Assembly: GCF_000330505.1 (NCBI RefSeq)
Contig: NW_004443664.1
Coordinates: 21,243-33,896 of the forward strand
Reading direction: 5' to 3'
DNA length: 12,654 nucleotides
Source: Entamoeba invadens IP1
Lineage: Eukaryota; Evosea; Mastigamoebida; Endamoebidae
A program made the translations under genes and the position numbers. This document shows, in pieces, positions 1 through 8,145 of this stretch (position 1 is the stretch's first letter; every line of letters begins with the position of its first letter). The notes beneath the pieces are model-generated. The model was not told where the DNA came from. It worked only from the letters and a program-made list of their open reading frames with translations, and made no database searches.

Positions 1-132
1 ATTGCTGATAAAAAAATTCAAACATATTCTAAATTTGGTGAAAGATTGATTGATGTTAGTAAAGGATCAGATACTATTAAATCATTACATCACTTTGGTC
101 ATAATGATATCAAAAATATATGGTCGAAATAA
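1..132 (+). CDS. C-terminal end of an unrecognised protein (partial)
   Basis: Frame 1 is open from the window edge to a TAA at 130-132, giving the last 43 residues of a protein that begins upstream. The peptide is hydrophilic with mixed charge (KKIQTYSKFGERLIDVSKGS near its start) and has no motif I recognise. It lies on the same strand as the next small gene, 108 bp away, so both may belong to a structural-gene cluster of the Maverick-like element. That placement is inferred from context only. The open frame could also be chance in a fragment this short, although its composition resembles the neighbouring reading frames. Confidence 0.45.
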   Translation: MADKKIQTYSKFGERLIDVSKGSDTIKSLHHFGHNDIKNIWSK

Positions 133-240
133 AATTAAGACATTAAAGACGTAATACGTAGTCGGGACTTTGTCACAGTCATACCAAAAGTCAAAATGTC
201 GATAAATAAATATTGATTTTATGTTTTTATATTTTAACAA
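133..240. other. Short spacer with small palindromes
   Basis: This spacer separates two plus-strand reading frames. It contains an 11-nt palindrome ACGTAATACGT (about 150-160) and a locally less AT-rich patch around 150-190, followed by an AT-rich lead-in to the ATG at 241. That arrangement would suit a short Entamoeba-style promoter and 5' leader, but no motif here is strong enough to call a promoter. Confidence 0.25.
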
Positions 241-567
241 ATGGTAAAAAGTCCTCTATTTTGGCAGAAACTTAAAAAATTGAAAGATTTTGTTCCTAAA
301 GCAGCATTATGGATTAATGATAATATCGTTAAACCTCTTAAACATATAATGAAACCTATGATTGAAAATATCTCACCTGAATATGGAAAATATATTAACA
401 AAGCAATTGATTATGGTTCAGAAATAGTTGATAAAACAGTTCCGTTATATAACAAATTTATAAAAGAACCTGATTATAGACAACATGTCACCAAACAGAT
501 TAAATATGGTATTCAAGATTATATGGATAATAATTCAAGTATATTTGGTCAACCTGTTAATAAATAA
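241..567 (+). CDS. Small basic protein of the Maverick-like element, function unknown
   Basis: An intact 108-codon frame runs from ATG at 241 to TAA at 565-567. The protein is lysine-rich, and residues about 10-70 read as amphipathic helix without a clear membrane span (for example KAALWINDNIVKPLKHIMKP around 20-39). I recognise no family. Its size, basic charge and place in the structural-gene side of a Maverick-like element make a minor virion or core protein conceivable, as such elements encode several short capsid-associated proteins, but this is inference from context. The first ATG follows an AT-rich leader and is the only reasonable start. It converges on the minus-strand gene ending at 681, with 113 bp between the two stops. 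It is one of the few undamaged frames in the element. Confidence 0.6.
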   Translation: MVKSPLFWQKLKKLKDFVPKAALWINDNIVKPLKHIMKPMIENISPEYGKYINKAIDYGSEIVDKTVPLYNKFIKEPDYRQHVTKQIKYGIQDYMDNNSSIFGQPVNK

Positions 568-680
568 TTATTAAAATTGTGATTACACACTTTATATTTT
601 TACCAAAAAAATATTTAATTAAAGAATATATTGATATATTTTTAGTACGGAACGAAGTCCCTCAGACACATAGTGTTGTA
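568..680. other. Convergent intergenic region
   Basis: This AT-rich spacer lies between two convergent genes. It includes T/A-rich tracts that could supply polyadenylation signals of the Entamoeba TAATT type for both. A less AT-rich patch sits at about 645-672. No gene is visible. Confidence 0.3.
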
Positions 681-1788
681 TTATAGTGTTTCTTGATAAG
701 ACATTTGTAATTTAGTTAAATCCAATGGGAACATTTTAGTTCTGTAATTTGATGGAGCTTGTATATAAGATATAACAAATTCTCTTATTTCAGTTAAATT
801 ATTTACTACTTGATTAATTAATTCTTGTAAATTATTTAAAGTAGTTACAAATCCATTTTTAGTATTAATATTATCAGGATCTTCAACATCTGGTACAAAT
901 AATTTATATAAAACATTTGTTGGTATTCGTTTCATAATTTCAATTTTACTGCTTTTTATATGATCGATATTGGTTTCAAATTTAGCATATTTATTAACAC
1001 ATTTTCTGTATAATGTGTTATTTATAAATTCATTTACATCTACACCTAATATTGAAGCCATTAATGTAGAATACATAAAAGATATACTTTGTTTAGTGTT
1101 TATCATATTTTTATTAGCAATTTTTGCAACATTTGGAGTTTGAGTTAATACATTTTTAATTGTGTTTTCAAACCATTTATAAACACTTGGTTTAATTTTT
1201 GGTATTTTATCTTCTCCACCATAAAATTGAATCTTTGCTCGTTTAATAACGTTAGATTTGAATTTATTAAATGATGTACCATTTTTTTCCTGTACGTTCT
1301 TCTAATGGAACTGAATTATAACACGCATAATAACTATTTCGTTTATTTGGAATAAATGAATAACCATTCAAATATCTAAGATGACCTTCTTCATCATATA
1401 CACCAACATCTGGTATTTCATCATTATTTATATCACTATTAAAAGCATGCATTCTATTCTGCTTAGCAAATACTTCTGCTTGTTTTGGATCTAACATTTT
1501 AGGATTATATCTGATATCATATATAGGATTAGCTTGATTTTCTGGTAAATTTAAAATATATTTATTGTCAGGATTATTCATCATTGCTGACGAATCTGTT
1601 AGTACACTTGGTTCATCGCCATAAACTGGTTTATGTGTTCCTTTAATATAAGGAGTTTGTTTATATTGAATTGCATATTGTGGTTTTGTAAATTTAAATA
1701 TCTTCGATGGTTTACCTACCATATATTTTATTTTTCCAACTTGTTGACAAACTTGTTGTGCTTGTTTTTCTTCCATTCCATTACTCAT
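681..1788 (-). pseudogene. Unassigned element protein of about 368 codons, split by one frameshift
   Basis: Two minus-strand frames belong to one gene. The first runs from ATG at 1788 and ends early at 1267. The second is open from about 1290 to the TAA at 681-683. They meet at a run of seven T (1282-1288; A on the coding strand), where a single-base indel would explain the break, and no other disruption lies in about 1.1 kb. The N-terminal half is polar and Gln/Lys-rich, then has an acidic loop NSDINNDEIPDVGVYD near residue 118-133 whose D-x-N-x-D spacing resembles a dockerin or EF-hand-like calcium loop, followed by GHLRYLNGYSF. The C-terminal half is predicted helical (ANKNMINTKQSISF, then a long Leu/Asn-rich helix). 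I recognise no family. Position among Maverick genes suggests a virion protein, but that is a guess. The break may be real decay or a homopolymer sequencing error. Confidence 0.65.
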
Positions 1789-1900
1789 TTATTAAGTAAA
1801 AAAATACGTATTTCATTATATAGAAATGAATAAATTTATTTTCGGTTCTTCGAACCTGAGAAGCGAAGCTTCGTACTGATTTGAAATATCAAAAATAAAC
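1789..1900. promoter_or_regulatory. Divergent intergenic region with two adjacent hairpins
   Basis: This short gap separates the minus-strand gene starting at 1788 from the plus-strand ATPase pseudogene, so it should hold both promoters. Two short hairpins sit side by side: GGTTC-TTC-GAACC (1844-1856) and GAAGC-GAA-GCTTC (1860-1872), the second containing the 10-bp palindrome CGAAGCTTCG (1864-1873). They stand out because the surroundings are strongly AT-rich. A TATA-like stretch (TTATATAG, about 1816-1823) lies 28-35 bp from the minus-strand ATG. Function is inferred from position only. Confidence 0.35.
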
Positions 1901-2678
1901 GAAGATAATATAGATTCTAATATTGATACTTATGAAGACAATATAGTTGAAACTAAATTGAATAATAGTAAGAATAATTATATCTGAGATAAGTAATAAT
2001 ATCAATTTCAGATATAACAGTTTTTATTTATGTATAGGACCACATTGTCGTTCTGAATCAACATCTGTTATGAAAGAATTGATGAAAATGAGTTTAATAC
2101 CAAATGATTATCATCTCATTATATTTGTTAATAATAATAGTTCGATGATACTTTAACATTATTGGTAAATTATTTAATTAAATTATTTTAATTTTCCTGT
2201 TGTTAAAACGGATTATGAACATATAGAACAACAATGTGAACAATTGTTTAAAATGAAGGAAGAATACAATAAAATGGTATATGGAGAAATAGCTAAAGAC
2301 GAATCTATAGTACAAAATTTATATGTCGACAACTTTGACAAACAACGATTGCACACATTTATTTTATTTGATGATGCTTCTTTCATATTTGAAAAGAATT
2401 CAAAATCAAAATTTAAGAATAGGTTCTGTCAATGTAGACATTTTAATATAACAGTATTTGCATGTATTCAAATATTTAATGCAATTGATCCGAAATTAAA
2501 ATCACAGCTCAGTACAGTATTCTTGTTTAAAGAATTTAGTAGAGAACGTTTACAACTAATATATAGACAATGTTGTATAGACATGTCATTCTCAGAATTC
2601 TTTAATTTTTACATGAGATTACAAAAATATCAAAAAATAATAATCGACAATATAGATTATTTATTGGTTATTAAATAA
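1901..2678 (+). pseudogene. A32/FtsK-type genome-packaging ATPase pseudogene
   Basis: Maverick packaging ATPases pump DNA into capsids. The downstream half, in one frame from about 2178 to the TAA at 2676-2678, has a hydrophobic strand ending in two acids (HTFILFDDAS, about 2352-2381), as in a Walker B. A conserved-looking block RHFNITVFACIQIFNAIDP follows, then a sensor-like segment STVFLFKEFSRERL, which together match this family. Upstream, in the same frame, the P-loop position reads GPHCRSEST (2037-2063) where GPTGSGKT/S is expected, so the catalytic Lys is gone. In-frame stops lie at 2154-2156, 2166-2168 and 2175-2177. A further acidic N-terminal stretch (1901-1984) is in another frame. 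The gene is therefore certainly non-functional as an ATPase. Its end is 2 bp from the end of the convergent KilA-N pseudogene. Identification rests on motif reading, not a search. Confidence 0.72.
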
Positions 2679-2680
2679 CC

Positions 2681-3455
2681 TCATTTATTTTTTTTCTCAA
2701 TGTTTTTTAATTTTGAAACATCAAGTGTGTAATGTTTCTTTAATTCTTTATTATATTCTGTATTGTCTTTTAAAAATTGTTTAATGTTCATAATTGTTGG
2801 ACAATCATAACTATTAGCACAAATCTGATAAATATTATTGTTTAATATAATAATGTATAGTTTCAATCGGAACAGATGTAAGTTTAATATATTCTAATTG
2901 TTTTTTTATTTGTTTTCATTAGTTCTTTATTTTTGTTTTCTAAATCATGAATTTTATTTATCAAATATGTATTTACTTGTTTAAATGTATCATTAATAGT
3001 TGTTTTTAGATTTATTAACTTGTTAGTTTTATGAAGATCATTTATAGTATTCATAATATCATTTACTTTAAGAGCATAACTTTTATCGCACCATAATACA
3101 ACTAAATTGGTTAAAATTGGATTGGCATATGTTCCTTGAATTTAATTAAAATAACCATTTCTTAACACATAAGTAGCTTCGTGACTGATGTTCAAGGGAT
3201 GGACGTTTTCGTCCGACCCTAAATTTGCTTTAACAGCTTTTAATAAATTGTTATAATCTTGTGTTGATAAATAATGTCTCAAACATTTCTTTTTTTTTCA
3301 GTTAATTTATTGATTTCATTTACCATTTTAGTAATATTTACATATCCATCTTTATCGCGAATTATAATTGATATATCCATATTTGTTGATCAAGTAAAAC
3401 ATTCGTTATTACACTCAATAATATCACTGTTAATCATGTCGATGGTTGTTGTCAT
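2681..3455 (-). pseudogene. KilA-N domain protein pseudogene
   Basis: KilA-N is a DNA-binding domain found in large DNA viruses, phages and some protists. On the minus strand from a possible ATG at 3455 the frame gives a strand-rich start, then DKDGYVNITKM (about 3321-3353), the domain's signature turn. After a frameshift at a run of nine T (3290-3298) the domain continues: a short basic stretch, NISHEATYVLRNGYFN, a stop at 3142-3144, then IQGTYANPILTNLVVLWCDK and SYALKVNDIMNTI, matching the usual tail of the fold (the GTYVHP and W region). A coiled-coil-like segment follows (about 2905-3050) and, after another shift, a C-terminal region ending at 2681-2683. Further damage is a TGA at 3390-3392. 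The C-terminal part is not assigned; in viral relatives it often varies. It converges on the ATPase pseudogene with 2 bp between stops. Confidence 0.75.
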
Positions 3456-3681
3456 GTTCTTTTATATATGGAAAAAAAATAAATTCAATTATTGGTTATT
3501 AATTTCAATATACTATTTAATTTATTATCTAAACTTTAAATATGACCCGTTATTAAGTCTAATCTATCTTCTATGTTGAAATTGTTATCAGAATTATTTG
3601 TATCATTGTTTTCATTCTTATTTTTATACAATGTTATTACACCTTAAACACGATTTATATGATAACCAGGTATTTTGAATT
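3456..3681 (-). other. Asn-rich coding relic upstream of the KilA-N gene
   Basis: On the minus strand, in the same frame as the KilA-N start, a frame with several stops gives an Asn/Asp-rich stretch (NENNDTNNSDNNFNIEDR, about 3550-3610) and then a Leu/Ile-patterned stretch. This could be the decayed N-terminal part of the KilA-N protein or the tail of the gene cut by the MULE, whose left end is at 3682. No RNA gene or promoter motif is visible. Confidence 0.35.
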
Positions 3682-3898
3682 GGGTTTAGGATAATCTGCC
3701 CTTTTAAAAATTGCCTTTTCAATAATTCGCCTTTTTTCGCCTTTATTTTTCAACAAAATTTCAAGTCATTTGAATTTTTGTTGAATATTTATTTAAAACT
3801 CGTTTACAAAAATAAATCTATCTGTATTATTGTATTTATTACAAAAATATATAATGTTTATAGTTAATTTATATTTATTATCTGAGATGGTTTTTATA
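3682..3898 (+). repeat. MULE left terminal inverted repeat, 217 bp
   Basis: Aligned base by base to the reverse complement of 6678-6894, this arm matches at all but two positions, both within the first 20 bp of the outer end (T versus A at position 11, C versus T at position 19). It begins GGGTTTAGGATAATCTGCCC and ends inside at GATGGTTTTTATA. Such long TIRs usually hold the transposase binding sites. Confidence 0.95.
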
Positions 3899-4275
3899 AT
3901 AAATATATAAGTATAATAATTATAATTAATGATAATAATTGTTTTAATTAATTTATTAAATACACTAAAATGAAAAGCATTATAATGGGTTTATTTATTT
4001 TACTTTTTTAACTATTTACAATTAAATTAAAATCATAATCAAATTACAATTGTTTTTTAAATTATTTAATTATATTAATTACATTCCATTGTAAAATAAA
4101 ATTATATACAATAATTTTATGTTTGTGTATGTTCAGATAGTCGATGTATTATTAATTAATAATATAATTTAAATATTGTTAAGTTTATCAATTTATTATT
4201 ATTAGATAGATAATATCACTATTGTAATTATTAATTATAATATTAATTGTACATCAATTAAAAATATTAAATTGA
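3899..4275. other. AT-rich subterminal region of the MULE (3' side of transposase)
   Basis: No gene is visible here. It is almost pure A/T with many short direct and inverted ATTAAT/ATAATT motifs. Being downstream of the transposase stop at 4276, it should contain the transposase polyadenylation site; TAATTA motifs are abundant, so a single site cannot be chosen. Confidence 0.5.
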
Positions 4276-6376
4276 TTATTCTTCCATTTTACTATTTTTG
4301 GTCCTTTTCGACTTAATAGAATTTCTTCCTTTTTGCATCACCTTTTTCAATGCTTTCGCTTTTTTAAAATCTGTTTTTTTTCTTCGCTGTTCTTTTTTAT
4401 TTACTTGGTTTTTTGGTTTTTTTCACTGTTTATTTTTTGTTCTTTTTTATGTGTTCTTCAATTTCTTTTCCTGCGTTAGAATTCAAAGTGACTTCATTAT
4501 CTATTTGAGGCTCTTCTATAACCATTTCATCATTATATCACCACTTTCATTGTCTTCAAACAAGCTATTTTCTTTTTCGAATACAATTTCCATTTTTTTC
4601 GTGTTTTTCTGACGTTTCTTCTTTGGCCATTGTAATTTGTTTCATTTTATCAATAATTTCGTTTTCAATTTCAATTTCAACTTTTGCAGTATCAACATCT
4701 AAATTGAAATAAATTTGATATTTCTTTTTAATGAGAAGTTTGGTGCACTTTTTGAGAAATACGATTGGTTCAATTCTATGAGCACCAAATAACTGTTCCT
4801 GAAGTTCTTTCAGAGTAATATTTTTTTTTCGACCGTACCAATCTTTTTTCGAGTTGTGTTAAGTGACTCTTCAAATAGTTTGAATTTTAAATCTATAATA
4901 TTCTGGAAAGACAGCAATTTTTCAACAAAAGTGTGAATAACAGGATGAGAAATACATATAAATCGATTCAACGCCGAATGAAAACTTTCCGCTCGGTTAT
5001 TTGTTCTTTCGGGAAGACCAAATACCGACCAGTGCTCAATTTTAAAAACGCCATTTATATAAGTGTTTTCAAAATACTCAAAAAACACTTTAACATCTTC
5101 GTCTTGACACAGTTCTTCTTTTATCATATAAAATGTGTCCCTGATCATTGTTTTTGGCAAATAAGCCAATGATATTAACATTTTTATTAGAGTTTTAAAC
5201 GAATCACCTTCAACAAATCTTTCACCAAATCCCATAGTTAATACTCTTTTATAAAGAGATTGGCAAAAATGAAAATGACAACATTTAACATTAACCTCTT
5301 TTCCAAATAGATTTTTGAAATACACAACTTCAAAGTCTCCCATTACAACAACATTTTTATGAAACACTTTTTCTTTACAAATTTCTTCAATCTTATCGAA
5401 TATTTTTTGTACGTTTCTTTACTTTTTGAAACAAGACACGAATAAAAAACTGGAAAATATTCTCCATTTTGCAAACCGTGAATGGTATACATTTGAGAAA
5501 ATAATTCTATTTGTCAAAAATGATGTACAAATAATATAAAAATATATTAATATTTTTGTAAAAAATGTTTGATGTTAGTATGTTATAACACTTTAATATC
5601 AGATTATTTTATTTAGAATATATATATATTATTATTATTTTTTAATATTTAAATTGTTTATTAAATTTAAAAATGAATTATTTTCTATTTAACAATATTA
5701 TAATATTTTATTATCAATATTTTTGTGTAATAATATATTATTTAATATAAAATTTTGTTTCCATATATCTCAATAGACAAACTTGCACATGATTTAAAAG
5801 TTCCATCCATCAAAATTGTACTCACGTTTTAAAATAATTTAAATATTCTTTTTTACCAAATATAATCATTTCATAATCTTGGTGCATGAAAAAAGAAAGT
5901 TCCTCGTTAGTGAATGTGATTTGATCAATTTCTTTTGGGTTTTTGGAAATCTGTTTTTGACTTCGCACTATATGTTCACATAAAGATAAACGTTTTGAAG
6001 AACCATTGATGTAAGCTTCTGCGACTATTTCCATGGCGCTTTTATTTTTTGATTTTTATTTCTTTGCTTCTTCTTTCATGTTTTCGGTACACTTTTTGTC
6101 AAAATAAGAAGTGGTGTCATGTTCATGTGGAAGACCCTTTTGAGAACCAGTTTCTTCATATCCAATTGTGTTTCCTTTTTTATCAAAAAGCAATCTAATA
6201 CGTTTTTTACATTGTTGGTATTCGCATTTAAATAATATGCGTTTTTTATCAACAGATCTAAATTTATAACCATTAATGTATGGTTGAGGATTTCCATGTG
6301 TTGATGAAATCATTTCAAATTTAGGAGGTTGCTGAATGTCGGATATAACCAATGGTGTGGTTGTTTTATTTTCCAT
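4276..6376 (-). pseudogene. MULE transposase, degraded, with a candidate intron
   Basis: This is the DDE transposase of the Mutator-like element. From ATG at 6376 the N-terminus has an FLYWCH/WRKY-GCM1-like zinc finger (residues about 26-90; Cys51, Cys56, His84, His86) that should bind the TIRs. Next comes the MULE domain: first Asp in ILMDGTFK (codon 5805-5807), the strand MYTIHG, a second Asp in VVMGDFE (5335-5337), the C-x-H motif CCHFHF, and the catalytic Glu in ERTNNRAESFHSALN (4987-4989). The tail is Lys-rich, ending with TAA at 4276-4278. Removing the candidate intron (5507-5782) leaves about 608 codons, a normal length. Damage: an in-frame TAA at 6056-6058 and frameshifts at T runs at 5827-5830, 5403-5408, 4821-4829 and 4593-4599, with at least one more near 4535. 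All catalytic residues survive. An AATATTCA sequence just before the ATG resembles the Entamoeba initiator. Confidence 0.9.
5507..5782 (-). other. Candidate spliceosomal intron in the MULE transposase
   Basis: On the minus strand the coding frame through the first catalytic Asp reaches a donor GTTTGT (5777-5782), the near-invariant Entamoeba donor. After 276 nt of A/T-rich, stop-filled sequence comes an acceptor TAG (5507-5509). Joining the flanks keeps the frame and gives the order DGTFKSCA-KLFSQMYTIHG, which is how MULE domains normally run, with no residues missing. A perfect TACTAAC branch-like motif lies at 5574-5580, about 68 nt before the acceptor. The intron is long for Entamoeba, where most are under 150 nt. 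The alternative is an AT-rich insertion that happens to start and end at splice-like sequences. Confidence 0.72.
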
Positions 6377-6677
6377 TGAATATTGTAAATGACCTAATAC
6401 GTTTTATAATAAAATAATTCTATTTAATCATAAAAATTGTATTATTTATAAATATATATATATATACTTTTTATTTATTTATTTGTGTTATAATCAATAT
6501 TTTATGTTATTAAAATACAAATATTATACAATTATTAACAATTTATAATTATACAGTGTATATATACATATTTACAGTTATTAATTTTATAAATATATAT
6601 TGTTAATAATTATTTACTCTAATATATAATTATAGAATTTAAATAAAATTATATATTAAATTATTTTATTTATTTAA
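6377..6677. other. AT-rich 5' region of the MULE transposase
   Basis: No gene is visible. This interval between the right TIR and the transposase ATG is over 85% A/T by eye and holds a (TA)n tract near 6450-6464. By position it contains the transposase promoter. The only motif worth noting is the initiator-like AATATTCA adjoining the ATG. Confidence 0.45.
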
Positions 6678-6894
6678 TATAAAAACCATCTCAGATAATA
6701 AATATAAATTAACTATAAACATTATATATTTTTGTAATAAATACAATAATACAGATAGATTTATTTTTGTAAACGAGTTTTAAATAAATATTCAACAAAA
6801 ATTCAAATGACTTGAAATTTTGTTGAAAAATAAAGGCGAAAAAAGGCGAATTATTGAAAAGGCAATTTTTAAAAGAGCAGATTTTCCTAAACCC
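6678..6894 (-). repeat. MULE right terminal inverted repeat, 217 bp
   Basis: This is the partner of 3682-3898, with 215 of 217 positions matching. Its outer end reads CCTAAACCC on the plus strand and is followed directly by the interrupted primase-like reading frame. Chance translation through this arm adds a spurious tail of about 35 residues to that frame. Confidence 0.95.
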
Positions 6895-8145
6895 CCTTTA
6901 TTTTTGTGAGCATGAATTTCAGATTTTATTTTTGACAATATACTCTTATCTTCAAGTTTATCTTTTTTGTAATCACTTTCTTCATCATTGTACATAATCT
7001 GTTTTGGTATTGGTATATCAAGTGTTTCACACAATTTCATAATGTTGTAAACATCATAGAAGTTATCAAAATTACACAGTATTTTATTTTCAAATGTATC
7101 AATATTAACATCATTTTGATATTTGTCAATAGGTTGATAAACACCTATTTGACCACTGTGATTTTTAGCTTTTGAACCACATTTCATTATCTTTCCATCA
7201 CTCTTTTCAGACATTCTATTTGGAACAAATACATCAATATGATATAATTCAGTTGAAATAATTTCAACAACCTTTGGCTTGTTTTTGAGTTCACAAGGAA
7301 TACGGTCACAAAATGTGTAATAATGGATTCCACCTGATGTTGTCTTTACAATTACTTTATTAAGATGATATTTATTTATAATTTGTTATTTCACTTCTTG
7401 TATATCTGGATAGAGATATTAAAATTTTTAGAACTGAAAGGAATATTTTCATCATAATTTGGATTTGGTATTCTATCATGAATATCAAAATCAATGATTG
7501 CAACTTCTGAATTATTTAAATGAATAACTGATCATGTTTGTGTTCTATTATCTAGTGTGCCATAACAATCAATTCTTTCGTCACCACATTCATCATCATA
7601 GTAATTATTTTTATCTGTGTTAAATTTGAGATACTGATATGTTGGTTCTGTTGATATGTATGGTTTATAAGTGAATTGTGAATTTTCTTTATACCATTTT
7701 TGATATTCTTCTTCACTGAGTGTTTCATAATCATCAACAAATATACCTTTGTATTTAATAGTAATATGCTTCTTGTATACAACGTGTTTATTATTATTCT
7801 CATCTGTTTCTATATATTTTTCATATTCAGATGATAAATTATTGTTAAATGTTCTTTTACGATCTTCTTTGAAAAATGTTGTATCATAATTTATATTATA
7901 AAAATCAGATTCTTCTTCTTTGATATACAATGAAGTACATGTTTCACAATTGTCATTATGAACTTGCATTTTCAAATGAACACCAGACAAAGCAGTTTTA
8001 TGAAGAGTTAGTCTCACATATTTATAAACAGATGATTTGACATCTTTCCAATATGATTTTGATTCTAATTTCTCATTGAGTTCTTGTAATTGAATTTGAT
8101 ATGATGTTTTTATAATATTATCTTCTTCTTCTTCGATATTTTTAT
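6895..8145 (-). pseudogene. Archaeo-eukaryotic primase-like (AEP) pseudogene, cut by the MULE
   Basis: AEP primases lay down primers, often beside a helicase. On the minus strand a long frame (to the TGA at 7532-7534) gives a charged N-terminal region of about 200 residues. The same frame then continues into VAIIDFDIHD (Asp codons 7484-7486 and 7490-7492), the metal-binding D-x-D. A second frame carries KTTSGGIHYYTFCD (the S-G-G-x-H part at 7323-7337), then YHIDVFVPN and MKCGSKAKN, matching the T-x-SGG-x-H-x-Y, D and GSK signatures of the D5-type AEP fold. Damage: stops at 7532-7534, 7391-7393 and 7386-7388 and a frameshift near 7400. The frame runs to 6895, where the MULE TIR begins. No SF3 helicase follows. 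No ATG is visible before the internal Met near 7970, and the frame overlaps the end of the polymerase gene, so it may be fused to it. The family call is from motifs only. Confidence 0.6.

Larger units (their letters stand above)
3682..6894 (-). mobile_element. Mutator-like DNA transposon (MULE) inserted in the Maverick relic
   Basis: The element is 3,213 bp long, bounded by 217-bp terminal inverted repeats and carrying one transposase gene on the minus strand with a MULE catalytic domain and a zinc-finger DNA-binding domain. Long TIRs and this transposase type are characteristic of Mutator-like elements, which are reported from Entamoeba. The ends read GGGTTTAGG inward on each strand. Near-identity of the TIRs argues for recent movement, yet the gene is broken. 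The expected 9-11 bp target-site duplication is not evident: the 9 bp outside the left end (TTTTGAATT) do not match those outside the right end (CCTTTATTT). The outer sequences are Maverick remnants on both sides, so it landed inside that element. Confidence 0.9.

Noticed and set aside
3142..3215. Hairpin GGACG-TTTT-CGTCC near 3202-3215 as a terminator or regulatory site
   Set aside because: It lies inside the KilA-N coding frame and is explained by codons for D-E-N-V.
3274..3579. Plus-strand frame coding a hydrophobic, membrane-like 101-residue peptide
   Set aside because: It lies antisense to the KilA-N pseudogene; its hydrophobicity is what T-rich antisense of Lys/Asn codons produces.
4298..4612. 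Plus-strand Phe-rich 104-residue frame
   Set aside because: It is antisense to the Lys-rich tail of the MULE transposase, so it is a shadow frame.
6792..6894. C-terminal 35 residues of the minus-strand frame ending at 6792
   Set aside because: They are translated from the MULE right TIR and are not part of the primase-like protein.
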